Below are positions 28,301 through 35,147 of a stretch of 64,000 nt of DNA, piece after piece. Under the pieces are notes generated by a model. It made no database searches, was not told where the DNA came from, and saw nothing but the letters and a program-made list of their open reading frames with translations. Origin of the DNA: CAWJLS01 sp963843755 (GTDB lineage Bacteria; Acidobacteriota; Thermoanaerobaculia; Multivoradales; DATKCC01); assembly GCA_963843755.1 (NCBI GenBank), contig CAWJLS010000006.1, positions 62,001-126,000 of the forward strand. The letters are read 5' to 3'. Positions within the stretch are counted from its first letter, which is position 1; every line of letters begins with the position of its first letter. A program made the translations under genes and the position numbers.

Positions 28301-28512
28301 TGGAGCGCCACGTCGTAGACCGCCGGGTCGCCGGCGACGGGCAGCACGGCGCACAGGTCGTCGCGCAACCAGCGGACCCCGGGGCGCCGGTCGCCGCCCG
28401 CTCCGGCCAAGGCCTCCCGGGCGGCGGCGAGCGAGGCTCCGCCCCGGCCGTCCCAGCCGCGCAGGAAGGCGGCCGGCAGAGTGGTGCTGCGCAGTATGGA
28501 TTCGTCAGGCAT
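25378..28512 (-). CDS. Large P-loop ATPase with C-terminal TPR array (STAND-like)
   Basis: This intact protein has about 1044 residues. An N-terminal region of about 210 residues is unrecognised and is followed by a P-loop (GPLGCGKTRVV). The Walker B-type strand reads TLVLDDLEG and a helical/winged region follows. From about residue 600 there are many TPR units (for example HLGNVALHQNRLDQALETHARAL). This order matches STAND-type regulators or TPR-AAA proteins, which act as signal-driven switches. The ATG at 28512 was chosen because the sequence upstream is low-complexity and crosses the promoter of the divergent gene; GAGGGAG lies 12 nt ahead. No DNA-binding or effector domain is recognised. 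Confidence 0.75.
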   Translation of the reverse strand: MPDESILRSTTLPAAFLRGWDGRGGASLAAAREALAGAGGDRRPGVRWLRDDLCAVLPVAGDPAVYDVALQVARELVAAAQAGAPEGEAQRLGLLVLSGRVLTDGDAIRPESERLLDDLEQRPPEVGAEPIWATSLVASRLEVPCRTGTRILYTGPSGTRVPILSVGEEDRAAPPWRSPTLFRRRIERVRRPDVERMVAAPGAVEALRVIGPLGCGKTRVVWHAVDGGGTVIRAAARPERHRGPSLAAQLLHDLARSAAGEPPGAEDLAQLGVTDVGRLLAPGGAPDSLGDARLVSTLVTAWLAARLTARGGDGRRPTLVLDDLEGAGADDLALAHALADAAVDGGGFRCVLVHRQGHGQDDSGTLPDLPEVRVPPMEPEEMDRFRRAACQGLSLPDEVTERLLAEAAGHPFPFEEGLAALAEQDLIREIHGTLFFRGERDIGYTPSNRLMQHVEAEVRRIGPVAPVRLLALAGEAVPDDRVRAAVRAAGVETPPEWAVGLLEAGLLREADGPWGPGVALACPAWGNALRAVAPADEAERLRRHLGAVLADQTSSGAWRTYRMLEGSERAVGPLLSAVRDRTAPPGELLAALRTELTLVRSPAGAARVDPELELELLWAILPLAHRLEGLGESRADLERARELAEDDPKKLTALAGLEAELAEDEGRLEEAESILREALHRSRQVAADQGALSRSGPQALLVLRLARLLIRRERHGEARELLERVIPILDRSGARALTASARFHLGNVALHQNRLDQALETHARALESRRSLERPKPIGQSLSAMGRVALQMGRYTEAVACYREAEQVFLGCGEDEEASFALIGLGRAASRLGDHVGASRPLRTALKLREERGDRTGEALARLSVAENFLLLGRPAMALEEARRAHFDLSLGSSKLALADAEQLLGRIALVQRNLADAKRHLTIALDGHRRADGQEGAAFDLVYLLEVELQKGEEYEISRLVSELENALASSPVIERREILESRLYRGLERLGRQERARPFLEEAYGRLMAKTEHLPQDLRHRFLFQIPEHEQIVQAATDEGIG

Positions 28513-28762
28513 CGCCGCGCTCGACTCCCTCTCGGCCCGGGATCGCGTGCCCCGTTTCCGTCCTGGAGCCGTGGTAGCCTCCCCGGCGCGGAATGGCCCG
28601 AAGTCTTCAACCCATCCTTTAGTGATCGTACAGGATCGATCGGTTTCAGCAACCCTACCTGACGCGGGGCGGCCGGAGTGTTTCCCGGAGACGCGCGGGC
28701 GACGCCCCGACGGGGCCGCCCCCCTCGAGCCGATTCGATCCGGACGAGGAGGACCGCTCGAA

Positions 28763-29701
28763 ATGACCACCGATCCGACCCCGGCCGCCGACGGACCGAC
28801 CCTTCCCGATCCCCGTAACGCCGACCTCCAGGTCTGGGTCGGCGACGGCCTGGTGCGACGCGACCAGGCCCGGGTCTCCGTGTTCGACAGCGTCGTCCAG
28901 GGCGGCGACGCGGTTTGGGAAGGTCTGCGGGTCTACGACGGCCGGATCTTCCAGCTCGACGCCCACCTGGACCGGCTGTTCGACTCGGCCCACGCCATGG
29001 CCTTCAGCGCCGTACCGAGCCGCGACGAGGTCGTCCAGGCGCTCTTCACGACCCTCCGGGCCAACGACATGCGCGACGGCGTCCACATCCGGCTGACCCT
29101 CACCCGGGGACGCAAGGTCACCTCGGGCATGGACCCGCGGCTCAATCAGTACGGCCCGACCCTCATCGTGCTCGCGGAGTGGAAGCAACCGGTCTACACC
29201 GAGACCGGCATCCGACTGGTGACCTCGGCGATCCGACGCAACAACCCCCAATCGATCGACTCGAAGATCCACCACAACAACCTGATCAACAACATCCTGG
29301 CCAAGATCCAGGCGAACCAGGCGGGGGTGGACGACGCCATCATGCTCGACCTGGCCGGCTTCGTCTCGGAGACCAATGCGACCAACGTCTTCGTGGTCAA
29401 GCGAGGCACCCTGCTGACGCCTCACGCCGACAGCTGCCTGCCCGGGATCACCCGCGGCGTCATCCTGGAGATCGCCCGCGCGGAGGGCATCCCGGCGATC
29501 GAGCGCAACGTGTCCATCTCCGAGGTCTGGGCGGCCGACGAGGTCTTCACCAGCGGCACCATGGGCGAGCTGGCGCCGGTGCTGGAGGTCGACGGCCGGA
29601 CGATCGGAGAGGGTGCCATCGGGCCGCTGACCCGGCGCCTCCAGGAGCTCCACGCCGCGCGGACCGCGCGGGAGGGGACGCCGCTCCCGGCGTGGGACTG
29701 A
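28763..29701 (+). CDS. Class IV (branched-chain-like) PLP aminotransferase
   Basis: This 312-residue enzyme has the fold-type IV pattern. The PLP lysine is Lys168 in SKIHHNNLIN, an ETNATNVFVV segment carries the cofactor-binding Glu, and TSGTMGEL is the phosphate-binding loop near the C-terminus. Relatives are branched-chain aminotransferases, D-amino-acid aminotransferases and aminodeoxychorismate lyases. GAGGAGG precedes the ATG. The next gene, 26 bp downstream, is a sulfotransferase-like P-loop protein. The two lengths add to 553 residues, close to the plant fusion proteins that I recall combining these two domains. Substrate not assignable. Confidence 0.85.
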   Translation: MTTDPTPAADGPTLPDPRNADLQVWVGDGLVRRDQARVSVFDSVVQGGDAVWEGLRVYDGRIFQLDAHLDRLFDSAHAMAFSAVPSRDEVVQALFTTLRANDMRDGVHIRLTLTRGRKVTSGMDPRLNQYGPTLIVLAEWKQPVYTETGIRLVTSAIRRNNPQSIDSKIHHNNLINNILAKIQANQAGVDDAIMLDLAGFVSETNATNVFVVKRGTLLTPHADSCLPGITRGVILEIARAEGIPAIERNVSISEVWAADEVFTSGTMGELAPVLEVDGRTIGEGAIGPLTRRLQELHAARTAREGTPLPAWD

Positions 29702-29727
29702 GCGGACCGGCACCGAGGAGAGACGCC

Positions 29728-30453
29728 ATGGAGCGACGCATCGCCATGTGGTCGGGCCCGCGCAACATCTCGACGGCGATGATGCGCTCATGGGGCGTCC
29801 GTCCGGACACCGTCGTCACCGACGAGCCCCTCTATGCCCACTATCTCCGGGTCACCGGCATCCACCACCCGGCGCGCGAAGAGATCCTGGCCAGTCAGCC
29901 GACCGACTGGCGGACCGTGGTCGACCGGCTGACCGGCCCGATCCCCGAGGGCCGCTCGGTCTGGTACCAGAAGCACATGACCCACCACATGATCCCCGAG
30001 GTCGGGCGGGACTGGATCCACCGGGTCACCAACTGCTTCTTGATCCGCGAGCCGGGGGCGGTGATCCTCTCCTACGCCCGGGTTCGACCGGACCCGACCC
30101 CCGAGGACCTGGGGCTTCCCCAGCAGGCCGAGCTGTTCGAGCTGGTCCGGGCGCGCACCGGCCGGACGCCGCCGGTGCTGGACGCCCACGACGTGCTGAG
30201 CGACCCGGAGCGGGTGCTGCGCCTGCTGTGCGAGGCGATCGACGTCGCGTTCGATCCGTCCATGCTCTCCTGGCCGCCGGGCCCCCGGGAGTCCGACGGA
30301 GTCTGGTCGCGCCACTGGTACTCGAGCGTCGAGAGCTCGACCGGGTTCGGTCCGCCGCGTCCGCGGGCCGAGGAGATCCCCGAGCGCTTCCGCGAGGTCT
30401 ACGAGATCTGCCAGGAGCACTACGACCGGCTCCACCCCCACCGGCTCCGCTGA
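29728..30453 (+). CDS. Sulfotransferase-like P-loop protein
   Basis: This 241-residue protein begins with a sulfotransferase-type loop MWSGPRNISTAMMRSW, in which the usual GxxRSGT is changed to GPRNIST. LIREPGAVILSY takes the place of the 3'-phosphate-binding motif. It belongs to the sulfotransferase-like branch often found beside class IV aminotransferases. Whether it uses PAPS is unknown, because the changed loop could signal another donor or a non-catalytic role. GAGGAGAG precedes the ATG. It is 26 bp from the aminotransferase and very likely in the same operon. Confidence 0.8.
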   Translation: MERRIAMWSGPRNISTAMMRSWGVRPDTVVTDEPLYAHYLRVTGIHHPAREEILASQPTDWRTVVDRLTGPIPEGRSVWYQKHMTHHMIPEVGRDWIHRVTNCFLIREPGAVILSYARVRPDPTPEDLGLPQQAELFELVRARTGRTPPVLDAHDVLSDPERVLRLLCEAIDVAFDPSMLSWPPGPRESDGVWSRHWYSSVESSTGFGPPRPRAEEIPERFREVYEICQEHYDRLHPHRLR

Positions 30454-30727
30454 CCCGGCCGCGCGGCCCGCCGGACGGGTGGCGTCCGCCGGGTTCGCAC
30501 GAGCGTGCTCGTGATTCCGGCCCGCAAGACCTCAGTCGTCGATCGCGACGCCGCGACCGGGTCGCCGGTACCGATGGACGCACCATGTGGCCCGCCCCGG
30601 CGCCCCGCCACAGAAATCATTTATTGGATTTCGCGTTGAAACATGCCGGAGGTGTCCCACTTCGCCCACACCTGCGCACTGAGCTGTTACGAGGCCGGGA
30701 GATCGGCCCTAACAGCAAGGAAGGGCA
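30454..30727. other. Intergenic stretch before small gene
   Basis: No gene is supported. The last 130 bp are AT-richer and contain TTTATTGGATTTCGCGTTGAA, a possible promoter zone for the 30728 gene. A short inverted repeat, GCGGCGTCGCGATC region, is seen near 30540-30560. I can assign nothing else. Confidence 0.35.
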
Positions 30728-31066
30728 ATGCTTTACGATAAGCTCAACAGCCAGATGCGCAAGACCGTCGACGAATATGCCACCCGTCTCGGGCCCCTGG
30801 CCTGGCACCGGAGGAGCGACCTGCTCGCCGACGCCGCCCGGCCGTTCGTCGAGGATCTCGAGCCCGAGATGGCCAGCCTGGCCGCCAAGGGCTTTATGAC
30901 GGCAGTGCTGGAGCGCTGGGACGATCCGCGCGTCGTCGACCCGCGGCAGGCCTGCCTCTACATGATCTCGCTCAATCCTCACCACCGGGCGATGGCCGCC
31001 GAATACCTGCACGCAAACCCCCACGTCCGCGACGTGGTCGAAGAGGAGCTCGGCGAGGCCTGCTGA
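30728..31066 (+). CDS. Small hypothetical protein
   Basis: This 112-residue soluble, helical protein is not recognised. It has AAGGAAGG before the ATG and an intact frame. Notable segments are LGPLAWHRRSDLLADAARPFV and, near the C-terminus, HHRAMAAEYLHANPHVRDV. There is no signal peptide, Cys pair or known motif. It stands alone between the sulfotransferase-like gene and the convergent response regulator and has its own AT-rich upstream region, which suggests separate regulation. Confidence 0.6.
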   Translation: MLYDKLNSQMRKTVDEYATRLGPLAWHRRSDLLADAARPFVEDLEPEMASLAAKGFMTAVLERWDDPRVVDPRQACLYMISLNPHHRAMAAEYLHANPHVRDVVEEELGEAC

Positions 31067-31153
31067 GCCGCGGGCGAGGGAGCGCCGCCGGCGCGACGGG
31101 AGCAACGCTCGCAAGGGACCGGGTCCCGGGACAGGCCGCCCCGGGCCGCGTCC

Positions 31154-31810
31154 TCAGCCCTCCGGGCTCGGCTCGACCAGGCGGTGCTTGAGAGCGTAGG
31201 CGACGACCTGCGCCCGGTTGTGCAGGTGGAGCTTGTCCAGAATGTTGCGAACGTGGAACTTGACGGTATTCTCGCTGACGCCGAGCTCGGAGGCGAGGCG
31301 CCGGTTCGACGTGATGCCGTCGACCATCAGCTCGAGCACCTCCTGCTCGCGCTCGGTCAGCGCGTCCGGGTCGTACTCCTCGCGCGCCGCCGGCTTCGGC
31401 CGGGCGAACTCGTCCAGGAGCTTGCGCGCCAGCGACGGAGTGAGCGCGGGCTCGCCCTGGGCGACCCCTTCGAGCAGCGAGAAGAAGCGGTCCGCCTCCA
31501 GGTCCTTGAGCAGATAGCCCTTGGCGCCGGCCTTGATCGCCTCGAACAGGTTGGCCTCGTCGTCGGACGCCGTCAACACGATCACCTTGACGTCGGGCAG
31601 CTCGGCGGCCAGGCGCTTGGTCGCCTCCAGGCCGTCCATCTCCGGCATCATCAGGTCCATCAAGATCACATCCGGCTTGAGCTTCCAGGCCAGCTCGATC
31701 GCCTCCTTGCCGTTCTTGGCCTCGCCGATGACCTCCAGGTCACGAGCGGCGAGGAGGCTACGGAGGCTGTCGCGGAAGAGGGCGTGATCGTCTGCGATGA
31801 CAATTTTCAT
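31154..31810 (-). CDS. NarL/FixJ-type response regulator
   Basis: This 218-residue protein has a receiver domain with the acidic pair near residues 7-8, the phosphoacceptor Asp52 (MDLMMP) and Lys in GYLLKDL. The C-terminal LuxR-type helix-turn-helix reads LTEREQEVLELM, then SENTVKFHVRNIL. It should bind DNA as a dimer when phosphorylated. The ATG follows the stop of the histidine kinase by one base, with GGAG inside the kinase's last codons, so translation is coupled. Given Ric next door and NarJ/NarK in the window, nitrate, nitrite or NO response is a reasonable guess, not shown by sequence. Confidence 0.92.
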   Translation of the reverse strand: MKIVIADDHALFRDSLRSLLAARDLEVIGEAKNGKEAIELAWKLKPDVILMDLMMPEMDGLEATKRLAAELPDVKVIVLTASDDEANLFEAIKAGAKGYLLKDLEADRFFSLLEGVAQGEPALTPSLARKLLDEFARPKPAAREEYDPDALTEREQEVLELMVDGITSNRRLASELGVSENTVKFHVRNILDKLHLHNRAQVVAYALKHRLVEPSPEG

Positions 31811-31811
31811 T

Positions 31812-33185
31812 TCAGATCTCCTGAAGCTGCTGCTGCTGCTGCTGCTCCACCAGGGGAATTTCCACGCGGACAAGCACTCCGCGTCCAGGGGATGAATCGA
31901 AGCCTATCGTACCGCCGATGCTCACTGCACGCTCACGCATGATGGCGAGGCCGAAGCGCGGTGAGTCGCCGTGCCGCGCCGCCTCCGGGTCGAAGCCGGC
32001 GCCGTCGTCCTCGATCTCGACGTTCAACGTGCTGTCGACCCGCTTGAGCTCGACCCGGGCGTGGCGCGCCCCCGAGTGCTTGCGCACGTTCGACAGCGCC
32101 TCCTGGACGATGCGCAGGAGCTGGAGCTCGACCGTCGCCGACAGGTGCAGGTCGGGATCGTATTCGATCTTGCCCTCGATGCCACACTGATCCTCCCAGT
32201 GGCGGATGAACGCGTCGACCGCCTCGCCCAGCCCGCGGTCGGGCCCGGTCTGGGTGCGTAGCGCCAGGATGCCTTCGCGCACGTCGGTGAGCACCTCGCG
32301 CGCCGCCACCGCGAGCTGATCGAGCTGCGCCTCCGCCTGCTCCCGGTTCCCCTTGCCCAGGAACTCGCGCACCGCCTGCGCCTTGGCGTTGACGTAGGCC
32401 AGCACCTGGGCCAGGCCGTCGTGCATCTCGCGGGCGATCCGCACCCGCTCCTCCGCCACGGCCAGGTCGCGCAGGCGCTGGTGGAGCCGGGCGTTGTCGA
32501 TGGCGATCGCCGCGGTGGTGGCGAACCGCACCAGGGTCTCCTCGTCCTCGGCCGAGAACTCGGGCGCCGTCTCCTTCTCGGTGACGTAGAGGTTGCCCCG
32601 GTCGTTGCTCTTGCACAGGATCGGCACCGCCAGCAGGGAGCGCATCTCCGGGTGGTTCTCCGGAAAGCCGGCCGAGCGTGGGTCGTCGTGGAGGTTGCGC
32701 AGGCGGATGCTCTGCCCCTCGCGGAGCGGTATGCCGAGGAGCCCCCGTCCGCGCGGCGGCTCGCCGATCCCGAGGCGCTCTTCCGGGGTCAGCCCGGAGG
32801 TGACGAAGGCCCGGATCTCGCCGTTCTCGTCCGAGACCGAGATCGCACCGTAGCGGGCGTCGACCAGCGAGCACGCCTGGTCCACGACCTTGGTCAGGAC
32901 ACTCTCGAGCGCCAGGTCGCCGTGGATGTCGACCGCCGCGCGATGGAGACCGAGGAGCTCCCGGTTCTGCCGGGTCAGACGCTCTTCGATGGTCTGGAGG
33001 CCGGTGAACAGTGCGCCGAAGAAGAACAGGATCGACAGCACCATGACGCCGTCGAGGACCAGGTTCTGCCAGGGCGAGCCGCCATAGGGCTCGAGCAGGT
33101 AGCGGGCGTACTCGACGATCGCCAGGAAGGCGACCAGGGCGAGCAGCAGGACCCACTTGACACGGCGTAGGAGGACCGTGTTCAC
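31812..33185 (-). CDS. GAF-domain sensor histidine kinase (NarX/HisKA_3 type)
   Basis: From GTG 33185 the protein has about 457 residues: two N-terminal membrane segments (VLLLALVAFLAIVEYARYLL and a second near 45-65), a GAF domain (about 85-235), and a HisKA_3 dimerisation helix with the phosphorylated His in REMHDGLAQV (about residue 255). A HATPase domain follows (EALSNVRKHS, EDDGAGFD, GLAIMRERA). A TTG at 33200 is an alternative start, but GGAGGG lies between the two and favours the GTG. The C-terminus has seven consecutive Gln codons (CAG)7 just before the stop and the regulator's ribosome-binding site. The ligand of the GAF domain is unknown. Confidence 0.9.
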   Translation of the reverse strand: MNTVLLRRVKWVLLLALVAFLAIVEYARYLLEPYGGSPWQNLVLDGVMVLSILFFFGALFTGLQTIEERLTRQNRELLGLHRAAVDIHGDLALESVLTKVVDQACSLVDARYGAISVSDENGEIRAFVTSGLTPEERLGIGEPPRGRGLLGIPLREGQSIRLRNLHDDPRSAGFPENHPEMRSLLAVPILCKSNDRGNLYVTEKETAPEFSAEDEETLVRFATTAAIAIDNARLHQRLRDLAVAEERVRIAREMHDGLAQVLAYVNAKAQAVREFLGKGNREQAEAQLDQLAVAAREVLTDVREGILALRTQTGPDRGLGEAVDAFIRHWEDQCGIEGKIEYDPDLHLSATVELQLLRIVQEALSNVRKHSGARHARVELKRVDSTLNVEIEDDGAGFDPEAARHGDSPRFGLAIMRERAVSIGGTIGFDSSPGRGVLVRVEIPLVEQQQQQQLQEI

Positions 33186-33288
33186 GAACCAGCCCTCCAA
33201 CGGGAGCGAAACGCGGCGGCCCGGCGGCGGAGGGTGCGGGGAGCGCGCACTGAGTCGGTCATATTCGTGAGCCTCCTGGTGAAGAATC

Positions 33289-33321
33289 GTGGCACATCCC
33301 TTCCTCGAGTGGCTGTGCCAC
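33289..33321. promoter_or_regulatory. Inverted repeat upstream of the histidine kinase
   Basis: Perfect 8-bp arms GTGGCACA / TGTGCCAC are separated by 17 bp, about 100 bp upstream of the kinase start. This may be an operator or a hairpin. The binding protein is unknown. Confidence 0.4.
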
Positions 33322-33372
33322 TCCTTCCCTAGGATGAATCACCAGGAGGTCAGAGGAAACTGTCGACAGGGT

Positions 33373-33406
33373 GGGATCGTCCCACCCGGCCGGGTGGGAC
33401 GATCCC
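33373..33406. terminator. 34-bp perfect palindrome between ric and the kinase
   Basis: GGGATCGTCCCACCCGG is followed at once by its exact complement, with no spacer. It lies just after the ric stop. As RNA it would form a long stem on either strand, but there is no T-run, so it may be a terminator, an attenuator or a protein site. Confidence 0.55.
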
Positions 33407-33441
33407 GAGGTGAAGCAGACCGGCGGGGATCGGCTGGAGCC

Positions 33442-34152
33442 TCAGGCGGCCCCGTCCTGCAGCCGGGAGGCCCGGGGGAAGAGGATGTTGTTCTCGAGAT
33501 GAATGTGCCGGTGGAGGTCCGCCTCCAAGGCCTCGAGCCCGGCAAACAGGCCGCGGAAGGTGTTGCAGGCGCCTTCGGGCGCGCTGTAGCCGCCGGTCAG
33601 CTCGCGCATCCGCTCGAGCGCCCTGGCGGCGTCGTCGTGCTCGTGCTCCATCACCTCGATCGGTCCGTCGATCATACCGGGGAAGCCGCCGGCACCCGCG
33701 GACGCCTCGAGCTGCTCGATCGCCGGGAAGAGGATCTGCTCCTCCTTCATCATGTGGCTCTCGAGCTCCGCGCGCAGGCCGCGGAAGGTTTCCGCCAGGG
33801 GCGGAATCATCTCCGGGTGGTGGTCGCCGTGGACCCGCACCACCTTCTCGGCCATCTGGGAAAGAGCGGGCAGGTCCTGGCGCAACCGGGCGTGATAGCG
33901 CTCCAGGATGTGATCGACCAGCTCGGAGAGCGGCGCGTCGGCCCAGGAGCGGTCGTCGGCGTCACCGGCCGCGAGCGCCTCTTCGAGCTCGCTCACCAGG
34001 GCCGTGGCGTCGAGGCCGCGCTCGCCGCAGACCTCGTCGAGCGGCCGTTTGCCGCCGCAGCAAAAATCGATGCCATGGCGCTGGAAGACGCGGATGGTGG
34101 TCGGGTGGTGGGCCGCGATGTCGGCCACGTGGACGCTGGGTTGGATGGTCAT
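33442..34152 (-). CDS. ric: Iron-sulfur cluster repair di-iron protein (Ric/YtfE/ScdA)
   Basis: This 236-residue protein starts with the ScdA_N domain (VADIAAHHPTTIRVFQRHGI) and its Cys pair CCGG at residues 31-34. The hemerythrin-like four-helix domain follows, with iron-binding His and Glu in RYHARLRQDLP, GDHHPEM, ESHMMKEEQILFP, EHEHDDAARAL and HIHLENNILFP. The family repairs Fe-S clusters damaged by nitric oxide or oxidants. It is upstream of the NarXL-like kinase and regulator on the same strand, separated by a palindrome. This supports a nitrosative-stress or nitrate-linked locus. Confidence 0.95.
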   Translation of the reverse strand: MTIQPSVHVADIAAHHPTTIRVFQRHGIDFCCGGKRPLDEVCGERGLDATALVSELEEALAAGDADDRSWADAPLSELVDHILERYHARLRQDLPALSQMAEKVVRVHGDHHPEMIPPLAETFRGLRAELESHMMKEEQILFPAIEQLEASAGAGGFPGMIDGPIEVMEHEHDDAARALERMRELTGGYSAPEGACNTFRGLFAGLEALEADLHRHIHLENNILFPRASRLQDGAA

Positions 34153-34371
34153 TCCGGGACTCCTCGTCTGAGGGCTCTTTCGTATCGGTTCGGTGTCACC
34201 GACTCGGCCGCGCCCCTCACCCCCGTCATGTCGTCCGGCGGAGAGTGGCGCGGTCCGCTGCGTTCGAGAGGCACTCTAGGGGCGCTTGGCGGGCCGGTCT
34301 TTGCGCTGGCGCAAGGAGGCCCGGTCCGACCCGCCCCGCCATAACCGGTCAATCGCCGGTCGATCTCCCCC

Positions 34372-34425
34372 TTGACAGCCTCCGGAACCCGCTGTACAGT
34401 TCTAGGTCAGTGAGTGTTTACTTAC
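34372..34425 (+). promoter_or_regulatory. Sigma-70 promoter and TetR-type operator of the export operon
   Basis: TTGACA (34372-34377) and TACAGT (34395-34400) are separated by exactly 17 bp. Just downstream, GTGAGTGTTTACTTAC (34410-34425) is an imperfect palindrome with half sites GTGAGT and ACTTAC. This is where a TetR-family repressor would block transcription, so the operon is probably autoregulated. Confidence 0.75.
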
Positions 34426-34465
34426 CTCGCCCGCGAACCCACAGCGAACCGACCGAGGCGACCCC

Positions 34466-35118
34466 ATGAGCAGGCGTCCCCCCAAGCCCGACCCGAGCGT
34501 CAACCCGACCGACCGACCGAAGAGCCCACCGCGCACCGCGCGGCAGGAGGAGCTCCTCGACATCGCCCTCGACCTGACGCGGGAGGTCGGGATCGGCGGG
34601 CTCACCGTGCGGGCGCTCGCCGAGAAGGCCGGGCTTCACCGAGGCGGCCCTCTACCGCCACTTCCCGAGCAAGCAGGCCCTGCTGCTGGCGCTGATGCGG
34701 CGGATCGAGGAGCGCTTCCTGCCGACCTTCCGGACGATCGCCTCGGCGTCCGAGCGCCCGGCGCGCGACGCGGCTGGTCGACGTCATGGAGCACCACGTG
34801 GCCACCGTGCTGGCCATCGACGGGCTGCCGATCTTCCTGCTGGCCGAGGCCGCCGCGACCGGCGACCGGGCGCTCCAGGAGCAGATCCGCGGCACCATGG
34901 GCCGCTACCTGGCCCTGCTCCAGGGCCTGATCGAGGAGCTGCCCGGCGGCCGACCTGGGCGGGCGGACGCCGCGCGAGCTCGCCCTGGTGCTGATGGGCC
35001 TGTCCGCCGCCACCGCGCTCCACCACCGCCTGTTCCCCGACGCGGCGGTGGAGCGGGCCGCCGCCGAGGCGCTGCCCACCACCTGGTGGCCCGCCTGCTC
35101 ACCCAGCGAACCCCCTGA
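34466..35118 (+). CDS. TetR-family transcriptional regulator (frame interrupted)
   Basis: The N-terminal helix-turn-helix is clear: EELLDIALDLTREVGIGGL, TVRALAEKAG, then EAALYRHFPSKQALLLALM in a second frame. The C-terminal ligand domain continues as VMEHHVATVLAIDGLPIF and ALVLMGLSAATALHHRLFP. About 215 residues are reconstructed. Four single-base changes (near 34633, 34770, 34955 and 35073) move the frame; three are extra bases and the last restores the stop at 35116-35118. It is the first gene of the operon, directly behind the promoter and operator, and probably represses efflux until an inducer binds. Position and partners resemble CecR of the YbhGFSR system. Confidence 0.8.
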
Positions 35119-35147
35119 CCCGACGTCGACCCCCAGGAGTCCCGACC

